Source: Prochlorococcus sp. AG-347-B23 (GTDB taxonomy: Bacteria > Cyanobacteriota > Cyanobacteriia > PCC-6307 > Cyanobiaceae). From it: DNA of 64,000 bases. The stretch is from contig QCBE01000005.1 of assembly GCA_003281715.1 (NCBI GenBank), positions 1 through 64,000 of the forward strand. The letters are read 5' to 3'. This document shows positions 16,389-25,937 of this stretch, one piece after another; the first letter of the stretch is position 1; the number at the start of each line of letters is the position of its first letter. The position numbers and the translations under genes are program-made. Under the pieces are notes generated by a model. The model saw nothing but the letters and a program-made list of their open reading frames with translations, made no database searches and was not told where the DNA came from.

Positions 16389-17117
16389 ATGTTCTCTCCT
16401 TTAGGGATGGTTTTAACCTTCTTACTGGTTTTCATTTTTAGAAAAAAAGCAAAATTTATTTATTCAGCATTTATTTCCTTAATTATTTTTAGCAATGGAT
16501 TATTTGCTGATATTTTGTGGAGATTATTAGAATATCCATGGGAAAGGATAGATTATTCTTTAGTTGCCCCTTCAGATGGAATTGTTGTTTTGAGTAGTAT
16601 AAGGCATTTACCTCCAGGAAATACCAAAATAATTGAATGGAACGATCCAGACAGGTTTCTTGCTGGAATAGATCTTTATAAGGCGAATAAATCCAATAGA
16701 TTGATATTTACAGGAGGTATAAATCCGCTGACTGCAGATTTACCTCCTGAAGGGGATATATACATTCAGGAAGCAGTCTCGATTGGGCTTCCTAAAGAAG
16801 ATTTATATACTACATATCCTGTAAATAATACTCTTCAGGAAGCTAAAGCAATTAAGAAATTACTTAATAATGAGATACCCTTAATTCAAAAAAAAATCAT
16901 TTTAGTGACAAGTGCTTATCATATGAAAAGGGCAAAAAAAGTTTTCGAGAGTGAAGGTATAAGTGTTCAACCATATCCTGTAGATTTTAAAAGTAACAGA
17001 AGTTTTATCTCTTCATTACGAAATCCACTGAAATGGATGCCCAGTTCCTATTATTTACATCAAAGTTCTAGTGCAATTAGAGAAATTATTGGAAGAATTA
17101 TCTACCGAGCTTGGTAA
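16389..17117 (+). CDS. YdcF/ElyC-like DUF218 family protein
   Basis: DGIVVLSSI...LIFTGG...TLQEAKAIKKLL...IILVTSAYHMKRAKKVFESEGISVQPYPVDF. Confidence 0.8.
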   Translation: MFSPLGMVLTFLLVFIFRKKAKFIYSAFISLIIFSNGLFADILWRLLEYPWERIDYSLVAPSDGIVVLSSIRHLPPGNTKIIEWNDPDRFLAGIDLYKANKSNRLIFTGGINPLTADLPPEGDIYIQEAVSIGLPKEDLYTTYPVNNTLQEAKAIKKLLNNEIPLIQKKIILVTSAYHMKRAKKVFESEGISVQPYPVDFKSNRSFISSLRNPLKWMPSSYYLHQSSSAIREIIGRIIYRAW

Positions 17118-17167
17118 TAGATTTTTTTAACTAACCTCTTACTTAAATCTACTCTTATATAACCAGA

Positions 17168-18928
17168 TTATTCAAGCAGTTTATCTCTGATATCCTCTTC
17201 TCTTTTTGTATTTGCAATAATTATTTTTTGTTCCTTATTTAATTCTTTTAGAGGTACTTTAGAAATTTTTAAATTATCATCATCATCCATGCTTACTAAA
17301 CAATTAAATTGAAATAAGGGGTCAAGTAATGGGAAATCACTTCTTTGATGTGCGCCCCTACTCTCATTTCTTTGTAGTGCTGAATGAATTGTCGCTTTTG
17401 CACTAAACAAAGAAGATTGTAAATCAAAGATCAATGCTAGATCTTCGCAATTATATTGATCGATTCTTACATCTATATCACTAAATTTTGTTTTGATACT
17501 TTCAATTTTTGATAACCCCTCTAAAAGTAATGTCTCATTTTTAATCACCCCACAATATTTCCACATTATTAATCGCAATTCATTTTGAAGAGGCCTTACC
17601 AATTCATTACCATTTTTAATAAACTTATTTATATTTTCATGGGCAATGGCGATAGCTTTATTTGATCTCAATTGATGATCTATATTTTTTGAATATTTTG
17701 AAGCTGCCATACCAGCACGTCTTCCAAAAATAACAATTTCTGCCAAAGAATTACCACCCAAACGATTTGCTCCATGAAGCCCCCCTGCAACTTCCCCAGC
17801 AGCAAAAAGACCCTCTATGGAAGTAGATAAATTCTCTGGATTTACTAAAACTCCACCCATAGAATAGTGCGCAGTCGGTGCAACTTCCATTGGTGATTTT
17901 GAAATATCAAGCATTTGGGCTTCAAGAAATTGTCTGTATATGCTTGGCAGTTTTTCAATAATGAACTCTTTATTTTTATGACTTATATCAAGAAAAACAC
18001 CTCCATTTTTTGTTCCTCTGCCTTCAATTATTTCTGTATAGTTAGCAATTGCTACTCTATCTCTTGTTGATAATTCCATCCTTTTCGGATCATAATCCTT
18101 CATAAATCGTTCACCTTTATTATTTATTAACTTTCCACCCTCACCTCTTACCGCTTCAGTAACCAAAGTACCTTCAATTTCTTCAGGTAAGACCATTCCA
18201 GAAGGGTGGAATTGTACCATTTCCATATCTATTAATTCACATCCTCCTTTTAGACTTAAATAATAACCATCACCTGTATTTTCATTTTTTCTAGATGAAC
18301 TTTTTTTCCATAATCTTGTATGCCCTCCTGTACATAAGATAACCGCATCTGCTAAGTGAACAGTTCTCTCTGAAGTAGATAAATTAAATGACATTGCTCC
18401 AAAACACGTATTTTCCCTAATTAATAATTCAGTTACATATTGATTGTCATAAATAGGAATCTTTAAATCATCTGATTTTTTTAAAAGAGTTTTTAAAATT
18501 GATAATCCAGTAAAATCACCCGAATAACAAGTTCTGCGATATTTGTGTGCGCCAAAAAATCTTTGATCTAGTTTGCCACTTTTTAATTTTGCAAAGTTAG
18601 CTCCCCAGTTATCTAGTTCTTTCACTAATGATGGTGATTCTTTAGCCATTATTTCAACCTTTAAAGGATCCCCAATGCCATACCCCTCTAAATAAGTATC
18701 AATAAAATGCTGTTCCCATGAGTCTTCTTTATCTAAGTTCCCTAAAGCGGCGTTAATACCTCCTGCTGCTAAGACGGTATGAGCGTCTGTCTTCGGTCTT
18801 TTTCCCAGAATACATACATCGAGACCAGATTTTTTAATCTCAATAGCAGATCTTAAACCAGCTCCCCCACATCCAATCACGAGAACATTTGATATATGAG
18901 TGAGATGGTCTTTAACAGGCAATTTCAA
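17168..18928 (-). CDS. SdhA/FrdA-like FAD flavoprotein (fumarate reductase/succinate dehydrogenase family)
   Basis: VLVIGCGGAGLRSAIEIKKSG; DAHTVLAAGGINAALGN; MVQFHPSG; LVTEAVRGEGG; FAAGEVAGGLHGANRLGGNSLAE. Confidence 0.88.
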   Translation of the reverse strand: MKLPVKDHLTHISNVLVIGCGGAGLRSAIEIKKSGLDVCILGKRPKTDAHTVLAAGGINAALGNLDKEDSWEQHFIDTYLEGYGIGDPLKVEIMAKESPSLVKELDNWGANFAKLKSGKLDQRFFGAHKYRRTCYSGDFTGLSILKTLLKKSDDLKIPIYDNQYVTELLIRENTCFGAMSFNLSTSERTVHLADAVILCTGGHTRLWKKSSSRKNENTGDGYYLSLKGGCELIDMEMVQFHPSGMVLPEEIEGTLVTEAVRGEGGKLINNKGERFMKDYDPKRMELSTRDRVAIANYTEIIEGRGTKNGGVFLDISHKNKEFIIEKLPSIYRQFLEAQMLDISKSPMEVAPTAHYSMGGVLVNPENLSTSIEGLFAAGEVAGGLHGANRLGGNSLAEIVIFGRRAGMAASKYSKNIDHQLRSNKAIAIAHENINKFIKNGNELVRPLQNELRLIMWKYCGVIKNETLLLEGLSKIESIKTKFSDIDVRIDQYNCEDLALIFDLQSSLFSAKATIHSALQRNESRGAHQRSDFPLLDPLFQFNCLVSMDDDDNLKISKVPLKELNKEQKIIIANTKREEDIRDKLLE

Positions 18929-19016
18929 ATCTAACTAGTAATGTAATTTTAACTCTTCATTTTTACAAAATATAAATGATTTTAATATTCTAAATATTGT
19001 CAAATTTTGCTTAAAT

Positions 19017-19139
19017 TGTCCGAAAAAACCACTCAAAATTAAGCAATTAATTAGCTATTCCTTTAAAACCTTTTGTTGTACTAGAACTATTTAGTGCTTT
19101 CGGAGCACTATGTCGCAGTTTCAAATCCTGTTACCCAGA
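19017..19139 (+). repeat. Extended 123-bp att-like unit, copy 7 (tRNA fragment at 19093-19139)
   Basis: 7 mismatches in the tRNA part; first 81 bp align ungapped to copy 2 (59/81, hand count). Confidence 0.85.
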
Positions 19140-19316
19140 ATCTAATAAACCAAGTAATACTTGAAAGTTTCCCAGTCTTTCTTTTATTGTCTGCAATCTC
19201 ATATTAATAAAAGAACTCTAGGGAAGGCTCTAGTATCTAGGGAGATTCTGAAAAGGTGCATAATTAATAACAATAAAATAGAAATTTCATGGCTCGTCAA
19301 AATTAAAATTACTGAT

Positions 19317-19637
19317 TTAAAGAATTGGATATGCTATCCAACCAAATAAGCTGTAATTAATAATGACAGCCATGAAGCCTATCATTGCAAGTCTTCCATT
19401 AGTTCTTTCCGCAATAAACCAATAGCTATTTGGCCATTCAAATTTAGTGGCATTAGATATTTGATCTTCTGAAAGGGATGCCTTTTTGGGATTATTGTCC
19501 TGATCTAGATAGTAATTACTATCTGGGTAGTAGCTTTCGCTTCGGATATTGTCTTCTTTTTTTTCAATCATTTTATCAGAGATTTTAATTTTATATATCT
19601 TAAAAACTAAAAAGGCAAATAGGGTAAAAAGACACAT
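19317..19637 (-). CDS. hli: High-light-inducible (Hli/CAB-like) protein
   Basis: WFIAERTNGRLAMIGFMAVIINYSLFGW. Confidence 0.85.
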   Translation of the reverse strand: MCLFTLFAFLVFKIYKIKISDKMIEKKEDNIRSESYYPDSNYYLDQDNNPKKASLSEDQISNATKFEWPNSYWFIAERTNGRLAMIGFMAVIINYSLFGWIAYPIL

Positions 19638-19830
19638 CTATGATTGAAAATCCATCTAAAAGAAGAAGTAATTCGTTCCTTTTTGTAAATTAAAATAAAT
19701 TAATCTTCCCTTTCCGTATTCGAAGTAAGTTAATTATCAGCAAACATATTATTTGAATGTCTTCAACATTTCACATTATTCATCATGAATTCAAAGTAGG
19801 AAAATCTGTAAAATAGTGGGGGAAAGTTAA

Positions 19831-20553
19831 TTAGTCATATATTTTTGAAGAGTTTTCGAGTAAACCTTCTAATTCTAGGAGTTCTTCTTTAGTAAATTCG
19901 CGATATTTCCCGGTTGGTACGTCTAGCTTAATATTCATAATTCTTACACGCTTTAATGATCTTACTCTATAACCTAAAGACTCACACATTCTCCTAATTT
20001 GACGGTTAAGTCCCTGCGTGAGAATGATTTTAAATTTTTTTGGCCCTAATTGTTTTACAAAACAATCCTTAGTTATGGTGTCTAATATTTCAACTCCATT
20101 ACTCATTCTTTGAATAAAGTCTCCATTAATTGGACGATTAACGCATACAACGTATTCTTTTTCATGATTATTTCTTGCTCTAAGAATTTTATTTACAATA
20201 TCTCCATCGTCAGTTAAAAAAATTAATCCCTCACTAAGTTTATCCAATCTTCCAATAGGAAAAATTCTTTTTGGATATTTAATAAAATCTATAACATTAT
20301 TGGGTTCAACTCTTCTATCAGTTGTACAAACAATTCCGATAGGTTTATTAAAAGCTAAGTATATTTTTTTTTGTTTTATTGATTTATCTACTCTTTGACC
20401 TTTAACTTTTACTTGATCACCTTCTTCCACCTTGGTCCCCATTTCGGGAATTTTACCATTTATGCTCACTTTTCCTTGTTCGATAAGTTTATCAGCTTCT
20501 CTTCTAGAACAGTACCCGACTTCACTCAAATATTTATTAATCCTTATAGCCAT
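19831..20553 (-). CDS. RluF/RsuA-family pseudouridine synthase
   Basis: S4 domain RINKYLSEVGYCSRREADKLIEQGKVSING; GRLDKLSEGLIFLTDDG; GLNRQIRRMCESLGY. Confidence 0.9.
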   Translation of the reverse strand: MAIRINKYLSEVGYCSRREADKLIEQGKVSINGKIPEMGTKVEEGDQVKVKGQRVDKSIKQKKIYLAFNKPIGIVCTTDRRVEPNNVIDFIKYPKRIFPIGRLDKLSEGLIFLTDDGDIVNKILRARNNHEKEYVVCVNRPINGDFIQRMSNGVEILDTITKDCFVKQLGPKKFKIILTQGLNRQIRRMCESLGYRVRSLKRVRIMNIKLDVPTGKYREFTKEELLELEGLLENSSKIYD

Positions 20554-20858
20554 TTTGATATTTTTTTCTGCTTTAAAATAAATTAATTGACCTTATTTTA
20601 AATCGGTTGTCAATATTACTTTCCTAAGTCTTTTAACAATTAAAAATTTAAATTTAGTAGATAAACTTATAAGATTGTTAATTAAACATAAGTTATTCAA
20701 ATCGTATAAAGTAGCCTTTTTTACCAAATAAGTTTCTGTATTTACAAATGAATATTTTTGCCCTTGAAAACCTTCTAAAAAATACTTTTTCTTGAAATAA
20801 AGATTGACAAGACATTCATTAAAAAAACTTCTATAAAATATTAACTTCATTTATAGGT

Positions 20859-21167
20859 ATGTTTCTAACAAACAAAACTCGTTTGAAAATTAAAGATATC
20901 GTTAAGAGAATTTCAATAGACGAGAAAGTTTCATTAGAGGAAAGAATTTATGTAGAAAAATTTGCAAAACATAATTCAACGATATGGACGTGGCTTAAGA
21001 AAGCAAACAGCTTAAGAAGATATGGGAAGCAAAATTCAGACGGAATAAACGGGTTAATCCAATCACTTGGGCTTGATGGTTTAGAAACTGAAAATCATTT
21101 TGATCCTAAGAATGATGACATTGCTGATTGGTTTAGTGGATCGCCAGATTGGGTAAGGAGAAGCTAA
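20859..21167 (+). CDS. Conserved hypothetical protein
   Basis: ORF. Confidence 0.6.
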   Translation: MFLTNKTRLKIKDIVKRISIDEKVSLEERIYVEKFAKHNSTIWTWLKKANSLRRYGKQNSDGINGLIQSLGLDGLETENHFDPKNDDIADWFSGSPDWVRRS

Positions 21168-21430
21168 TTAACTCTTTTTTTTATCCAAACTTCATCAGTC
21201 TTCCTCCATCCCTGAGAGAGCAATCTTTCATAAATTTCTCTAGCCAAGTCTATATCTAAAGAAACTGTTGTTGTTATTACAGGTGGTTCTTTCCCAAAGA
21301 TACCAACTATTTTTCCAGTATCTATAAACATATACTCAAAAACTCCATCAATACTCTTATCGTTTTTTATAAATCTTTTAACTTCTGATTTATTTGAATT
21401 AATCAACCAATGAGACTTAGCCATTATCAA
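21164..21430 (-). CDS. Hypothetical protein
   Basis: ORF. Confidence 0.5.
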   Translation of the reverse strand: MIMAKSHWLINSNKSEVKRFIKNDKSIDGVFEYMFIDTGKIVGIFGKEPPVITTTVSLDIDLAREIYERLLSQGWRKTDEVWIKKRVN

Positions 21431-22002
21431 ATATTTGCTCTAAAATTTTTTGATTTTCTGGTTCCTCCATATGAATAATGGTTTTCTTTTGAAACAACAT
21501 ACCAACACTTTTTGCAGCAAAAAATCCAACTTTTATAGTTAACAGATTTCACTCTGTAATGAATTAAATCTAACTTTTTGCATAAATCACAATTTTTCAT
21601 TTATTAACTGAGTATTTGGTCAAGGTATTTGTTATTTAAATATTATTCATTTGTAGGCTCATGGGAAGATAAGTTAACAACATTAAAATTACTTTTTCAT
21701 CATTTTTAGAAATTACATATAGAGAATTTTGTTTCTTAATCCATAAATTACATGCTCCAAATGAGGATAATTTGGCTCTTTATCAATAATCCAATAAGCT
21801 AGCCCATTAAATAATTCTTTTTTAATTTCTTTAGTCAAAACAACAAATAATAAATATAATTCCAATACTAAAAATTAAGCCTCACCTCTGCGAGTTAACA
21901 GTCAATTAATTTATTACTCTAGTAATGCCAAATCAACCAAAATAATCCACATCAATAAACATCCCTATCAATACTATTGATGGCATTATTAATACTTTTC
22001 AT

Positions 22003-22640
22003 TTAAAACAAACTCATTTGATCAGTAGATTTTTTATTAACTTTTTCAACTAGCCATCCATCAGTCGACCAATTCATCATAATTGGAACTAACCTTTTTA
22101 GTTCATCAGAATCTTTCACCTGCGCTGTCCATAGTTCTTCGTATCCATTAGGAACAACAACTGGCATGCGGTGATGTAAAGGTTTCACTAATTCATTCGG
22201 TTTGGTTGTCAAAATACAGCAACTCTCAAGTTCTGCTCCATCTGGGGAGTTCCACTTACTCCAAATTCCTCCCAACCAAAAAGTCTCATAATTATCTTTT
22301 CGAAAAAGATATTTTTTTTCAAAAAAACCACTTGCAGGTATCAGGCACCTTTTATGTTTCCAACTTCCACTAAATATTTTTTTTCTTTTACGGTTTCTGA
22401 TCTTGCATTAAATGGTCTTGGTCTCTCTTTATCAAACGGGACTTTCGCCCAAGGGGAAATAAAGCCCCATGTCATAAAAGTAGTTTTAATTTTTCCTTCG
22501 TTTTTAATTACAAGCACAGGATCATTAGGTCTTATTAGATTTTGAGTCATGTATTTAGAATCAAGTCCTCTTGGATAGTCTTGTTTCAAAACCTTTGGCA
22601 ACTTCTCAAATTTAGTTTTCAGCTCAAATCTTCCGCACAT
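22003..22640 (-). pseudogene. HMCES/YedK-type SOS-response-associated peptidase, frameshifted
   Basis: MCGRFELK...WGFISPW...PFNARSETVKEKK then frame change in T8/A8 run (22377-22384) to IFSGSWKHKRCLIPASGFFEKK...GGIWSKWNSPDG...HHRMPVVV. Confidence 0.88.
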
Positions 22641-22812
22641 TGATTTTTAAAAACTTTTTAAAACTGACTTAAAAACAGCACATTTTCCATATTTTAAATC
22701 TACTTTAAGTTTTCTCAAATAAAAAAATAATTTTTTTGATCGTAGAAAGTCTTCATCTAAATAATTAAAAGAAAATATAGTTATTGAAAAAACTACCTCA
22801 AATTTAATTTGA

Positions 22813-22977
22813 ATGCTTCAAACTAAATTTATGGCAGATCCGATTCTCTATTTATCTATGTTACTTGGGCTTGGAGGAGTTTATGTATTAATCACTTCCT
22901 TCCATGATGATGACGATGGTGATGATGATGGAGAAAAATTTATATATAGTTTTGAACAGACTAATTTAGCAAGATAA
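22813..22977 (+). CDS. 54-aa TM micro-protein with acidic run DDDDGDDDGE
   Basis: Own translation MLQTKFMADPILYLSMLLGLGGVYVLITSFHDDDDGDDDGEKFIYSFEQTNLAR. Confidence 0.5.
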   Translation: MLQTKFMADPILYLSMLLGLGGVYVLITSFHDDDDGDDDGEKFIYSFEQTNLAR

Positions 22978-23224
22978 TTTATATGTTTATTAATAAATAG
23001 TTTTTAGATGAACTTGCTTACAAATATAGGTCTTTAGTGAAAATAATTTTATAGAAATAAATGAAATATTATTGTCCTTTGTCGTAACAAATAACATTAT
23101 ACTAATTTTTAAATTTGATTGTTGATCCTCTATCCGTATATATTTGTGCCTTAAACCGTACATTTTTATTAGTCGGTTGATAAGCATGCCTAGTTAGAAC
23201 GTATTGGTAACAGAAATAAATTAA

Positions 23225-23410
23225 ATGCCTTCAACACCGATAAAATCTTGTAATAAATATGTTTTGAGTTACAAAGATTCATCAAATAATACACATAAAG
23301 TCGGCTTCTACGCACGTGACGCATACGATTGCCTAATGCTTGCGAGAGAATTCAACTCTTACGTACATGACAATCCAGGATCTGTAATCAGAATCCAAAG
23401 AAAATATTGA
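23225..23410 (+). CDS. Hypothetical protein
   Basis: ORF. Confidence 0.5.
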   Translation: MPSTPIKSCNKYVLSYKDSSNNTHKVGFYARDAYDCLMLAREFNSYVHDNPGSVIRIQRKY

Positions 23411-23421
23411 GAAAGTTAATT

Positions 23422-23586
23422 ATGAATTTAAAAAGATCACCATTCGCAATTCAAGATAAAAATGCAAAAGATCTTGATAATGTAAAAGATTTTCCAACAA
23501 TATCGGATTTAATGAGAGAACAGAAAGTTCCACAATATGTTGGAAATACTGTTCACCATCGAAGAGATTTAGACTCTCTAGGTTAA
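23422..23586 (+). CDS. 54-aa hypothetical protein
   Basis: MNLKRSPFAIQDKNAKDLDNVKDFPTISDLMREQKVPQYVGNTVHHRRDLDSLG; close behind the previous ORF. Confidence 0.45.
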   Translation: MNLKRSPFAIQDKNAKDLDNVKDFPTISDLMREQKVPQYVGNTVHHRRDLDSLG

Positions 23587-23878
23587 TTAAAGAGAATTGT
23601 TATTTTCTTAATTTAAAAATTAATGATCATAATGAATGCCAATTGGCTTCATTCAAAAGATAAAATTTTCTTCCTCAAGTTTTTTTTTAAGCTCTATGGG
23701 CATATATGCTATATCTTTCTTTATTGCATTTATGGCATCTCCATACTTTTCAGGTTCAGCTAAAAGCATTTTTATTAAATTGTATTGACTTTCAATTTCT
23801 TGAGAAGAAAATTTTCCCATAAAAATAGGTACTACTTTTTATTTGAGATCAACGGTCAAACACTTAAAAGATTAACTA

Positions 23879-24190
23879 TTAGTTAGAGACCGCTGAAATT
23901 TCTTTATGGACGGAAAGAAATTCTTTATCCGTTAGAACTGGTGTAACTTCAATTTCTACGCCAAAATTATCGACCCAGATACTACTCCATTTCCAAATGT
24001 TCTGATGGTTTGAAGATTCAACTATTGCCCAACCATTAGCTCCCTCAGGATTTACGACTCGATTAAGAACTTTAAACCCATCAAATTCATCACCTTCGCA
24101 TCCTCCTTCCACAAAACCCGCAAAAGCTTCGGCCCCTTGCATATGACTTTCTTGATCTGGGAATTGCCAGTGTACGATGTAAGTTTGCAT
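23879..24190 (-). CDS. DUF3303-like protein
   Basis: TYIVHWQFPDQESHMQGAEAFAGFVEGGCEGDEFDGFKVLNRVVNPEGANGWAIVES. Confidence 0.65.
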   Translation of the reverse strand: MQTYIVHWQFPDQESHMQGAEAFAGFVEGGCEGDEFDGFKVLNRVVNPEGANGWAIVESSNHQNIWKWSSIWVDNFGVEIEVTPVLTDKEFLSVHKEISAVSN

Positions 24191-24408
24191 TAATAAAATT
24201 ATTTTTTTTAATTATTAATTATCGAATTTAAAAATTAAATAGAAAGTCTTTAAACACTAATAAGTTTTAGGCCTAAAAGGCAAAAATAGTGAAAAAAAAA
24301 GACTCTTACGAGCCTAGGTGATGGGGACTCCTATAATGACAAATTAAACAGAAACAAACAACCCCATCAATAGGTCATTTTTAATAATCATTAACACCAT
24401 ATGTAGTG

Positions 24409-24476
24409 CCAACCTTTTAAAAGGTTGGGTGATAAGGGTTATCCCGCTTTTTGATTAGGGCGAAGCTAAGGCCTTT
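24409..24476 (+). ncRNA. Candidate structured RNA/terminator region
   Basis: 20-bp perfect palindrome ccaaccttttaaaaggttgg followed by further self-complementary sequence and a T-run. Confidence 0.3.
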
Positions 24477-25011
24477 TTTATGGAAAATTTACTTTAATCA
24501 ATAAAGCCAGATCGAGGATTAAAGTATTTGAACCTTTTGAAGATAGTGCTTAAAAACTCTTCTACGATTAATGCAATTTTAATCTCTTATGGTTGTGTTT
24601 TTAAGCGATCCAGTAATACAGTTATAAGAGTCTCTAGGGTTGAATCTATCGAAGAAGCGATAAAAGAATATAAAAAACTATTAGAGGAAGGGTGGGGAAA
24701 ACTTATAGATTCAATAATTTTTTTTTAAAAATTGTGATTAGGTACTTTACCTAAAATTTGACATTATTAAAAATTAATTGCTAGATAAGCTTCAGAATAG
24801 AAGATTGAACATGAAAAAAGACATTTATTCAGATATTAAAGATTCAGATGCTTTGGAAAGTTTTTTTGAATGTATTACTTCTTTTAGCATCAATAGTGAA
24901 GGAGTAGATTGCACAACAGCATGTTATCTAAAACATTTAGAACCAAACAATATCGAATACCCTTTAAAATTTTCATAAGCGAAGCTTATTTATGATTATT
25001 ATTTTTTATTG

Positions 25012-25125
25012 ATGTTATTTCCTCCTCCTCAAGTTATTTTTGGACTATTGCTTTTATCTACAGCAGTAGTTCTCATTTGGGATATTAGATACAATCCTTT
25101 TGGAGAAGACGAAGACGGAATTTAA
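25012..25125 (+). CDS. 37-aa TM micro-protein
   Basis: MLFPPPQVIFGLLLLSTAVVLIWDIRYNPFGEDEDGI. Confidence 0.45.
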   Translation: MLFPPPQVIFGLLLLSTAVVLIWDIRYNPFGEDEDGI

Positions 25126-25625
25126 TCTTCAACTAGGAAGCTGATTTGTAGGTGGTGCGTGAAATTGCCTTTTCTTTCTTTTGAGTCTTTTGTAAGCGAC
25201 TAAAGAGCCTAATAATAACAATGTAATAGCTATTGAGTTAATCATATAAGGTAGTTTTATATATATGAAAACAAATATGTTATAAATATCAATGATTAAA
25301 GTTATTTATTCAAAAAGTTACTGATTATGGACTAATTTTTATATTAAGCTTTGACATTAGGTACCCAAAACAACCAAGAGAAACTGCTAATCCAACCAAA
25401 ATTAATTTCTATAGCAATAAGAATAAATCACTTTTTCTTATTTCTCATTTGATATTGCAGAACAGCTTTTAGGTGTTGTACTTCTTTTTCTAAAGTCTCA
25501 ATTCTTTTTTCTAGTTCTTCATTAGTTGCCATATTTTTTGGAGATAAATTCCTTGATATTTATACTATTAAAAAAGTGATTTGTTACCCATTGCAGACGT
25601 CAAATAAGTATTAGAGCCTATTGAT

Positions 25626-25655
25626 CTGCATAATTTATCTAGATAAATTATGCAG
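25626..25655. promoter_or_regulatory. 30-bp perfect palindrome
   Basis: ctgcataatttatct|agataaattatgcag. Confidence 0.85.
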
Positions 25656-25677
25656 AGTATAAATTTAAGGGGAATTT

Positions 25678-25821
25678 ATGAGTGGAGATTATGAGACACT
25701 AGAAATCAATCAACCTAAAATTGCATATTTTCATAAAAGATTCGAAAATAATACAGAATGGTTGGATGAATTAATCAATCAAATTGAAAATATGAAAAAC
25801 AATATATCCAAATCTGCTTAA
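25678..25821 (+). CDS. 47-aa hypothetical protein
   Basis: MSGDYETLEINQPKIAYFHKRFENNTEWLDELINQIENMKNNISKSA; stop overlaps next start. Confidence 0.5.
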   Translation: MSGDYETLEINQPKIAYFHKRFENNTEWLDELINQIENMKNNISKSA

Positions 25822-25937
25822 TGACAGAAAAAGAGTTGAAGGAATTAGAGGAATTTGCAAAAGAAAATGGATACAATGACGAGTTAAAAGATATATATTT
25901 AAGGGAAGTTATTGACAGAAATAAAGAATACGAATGA
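25821..25937 (+). CDS. 38-aa hypothetical protein
   Basis: MTEKELKELEEFAKENGYNDELKDIYLREVIDRNKEYE; ATGA overlap with next ORF. Confidence 0.5.
   Translation: MTEKELKELEEFAKENGYNDELKDIYLREVIDRNKEYE

Noticed and set aside
525-19139. CRISPR array interpretation of the regularly recurring repeats
   Set aside because: Spacing is 2-6 kb with genes between, the repeats are tRNA-derived, and no cas genes are present.
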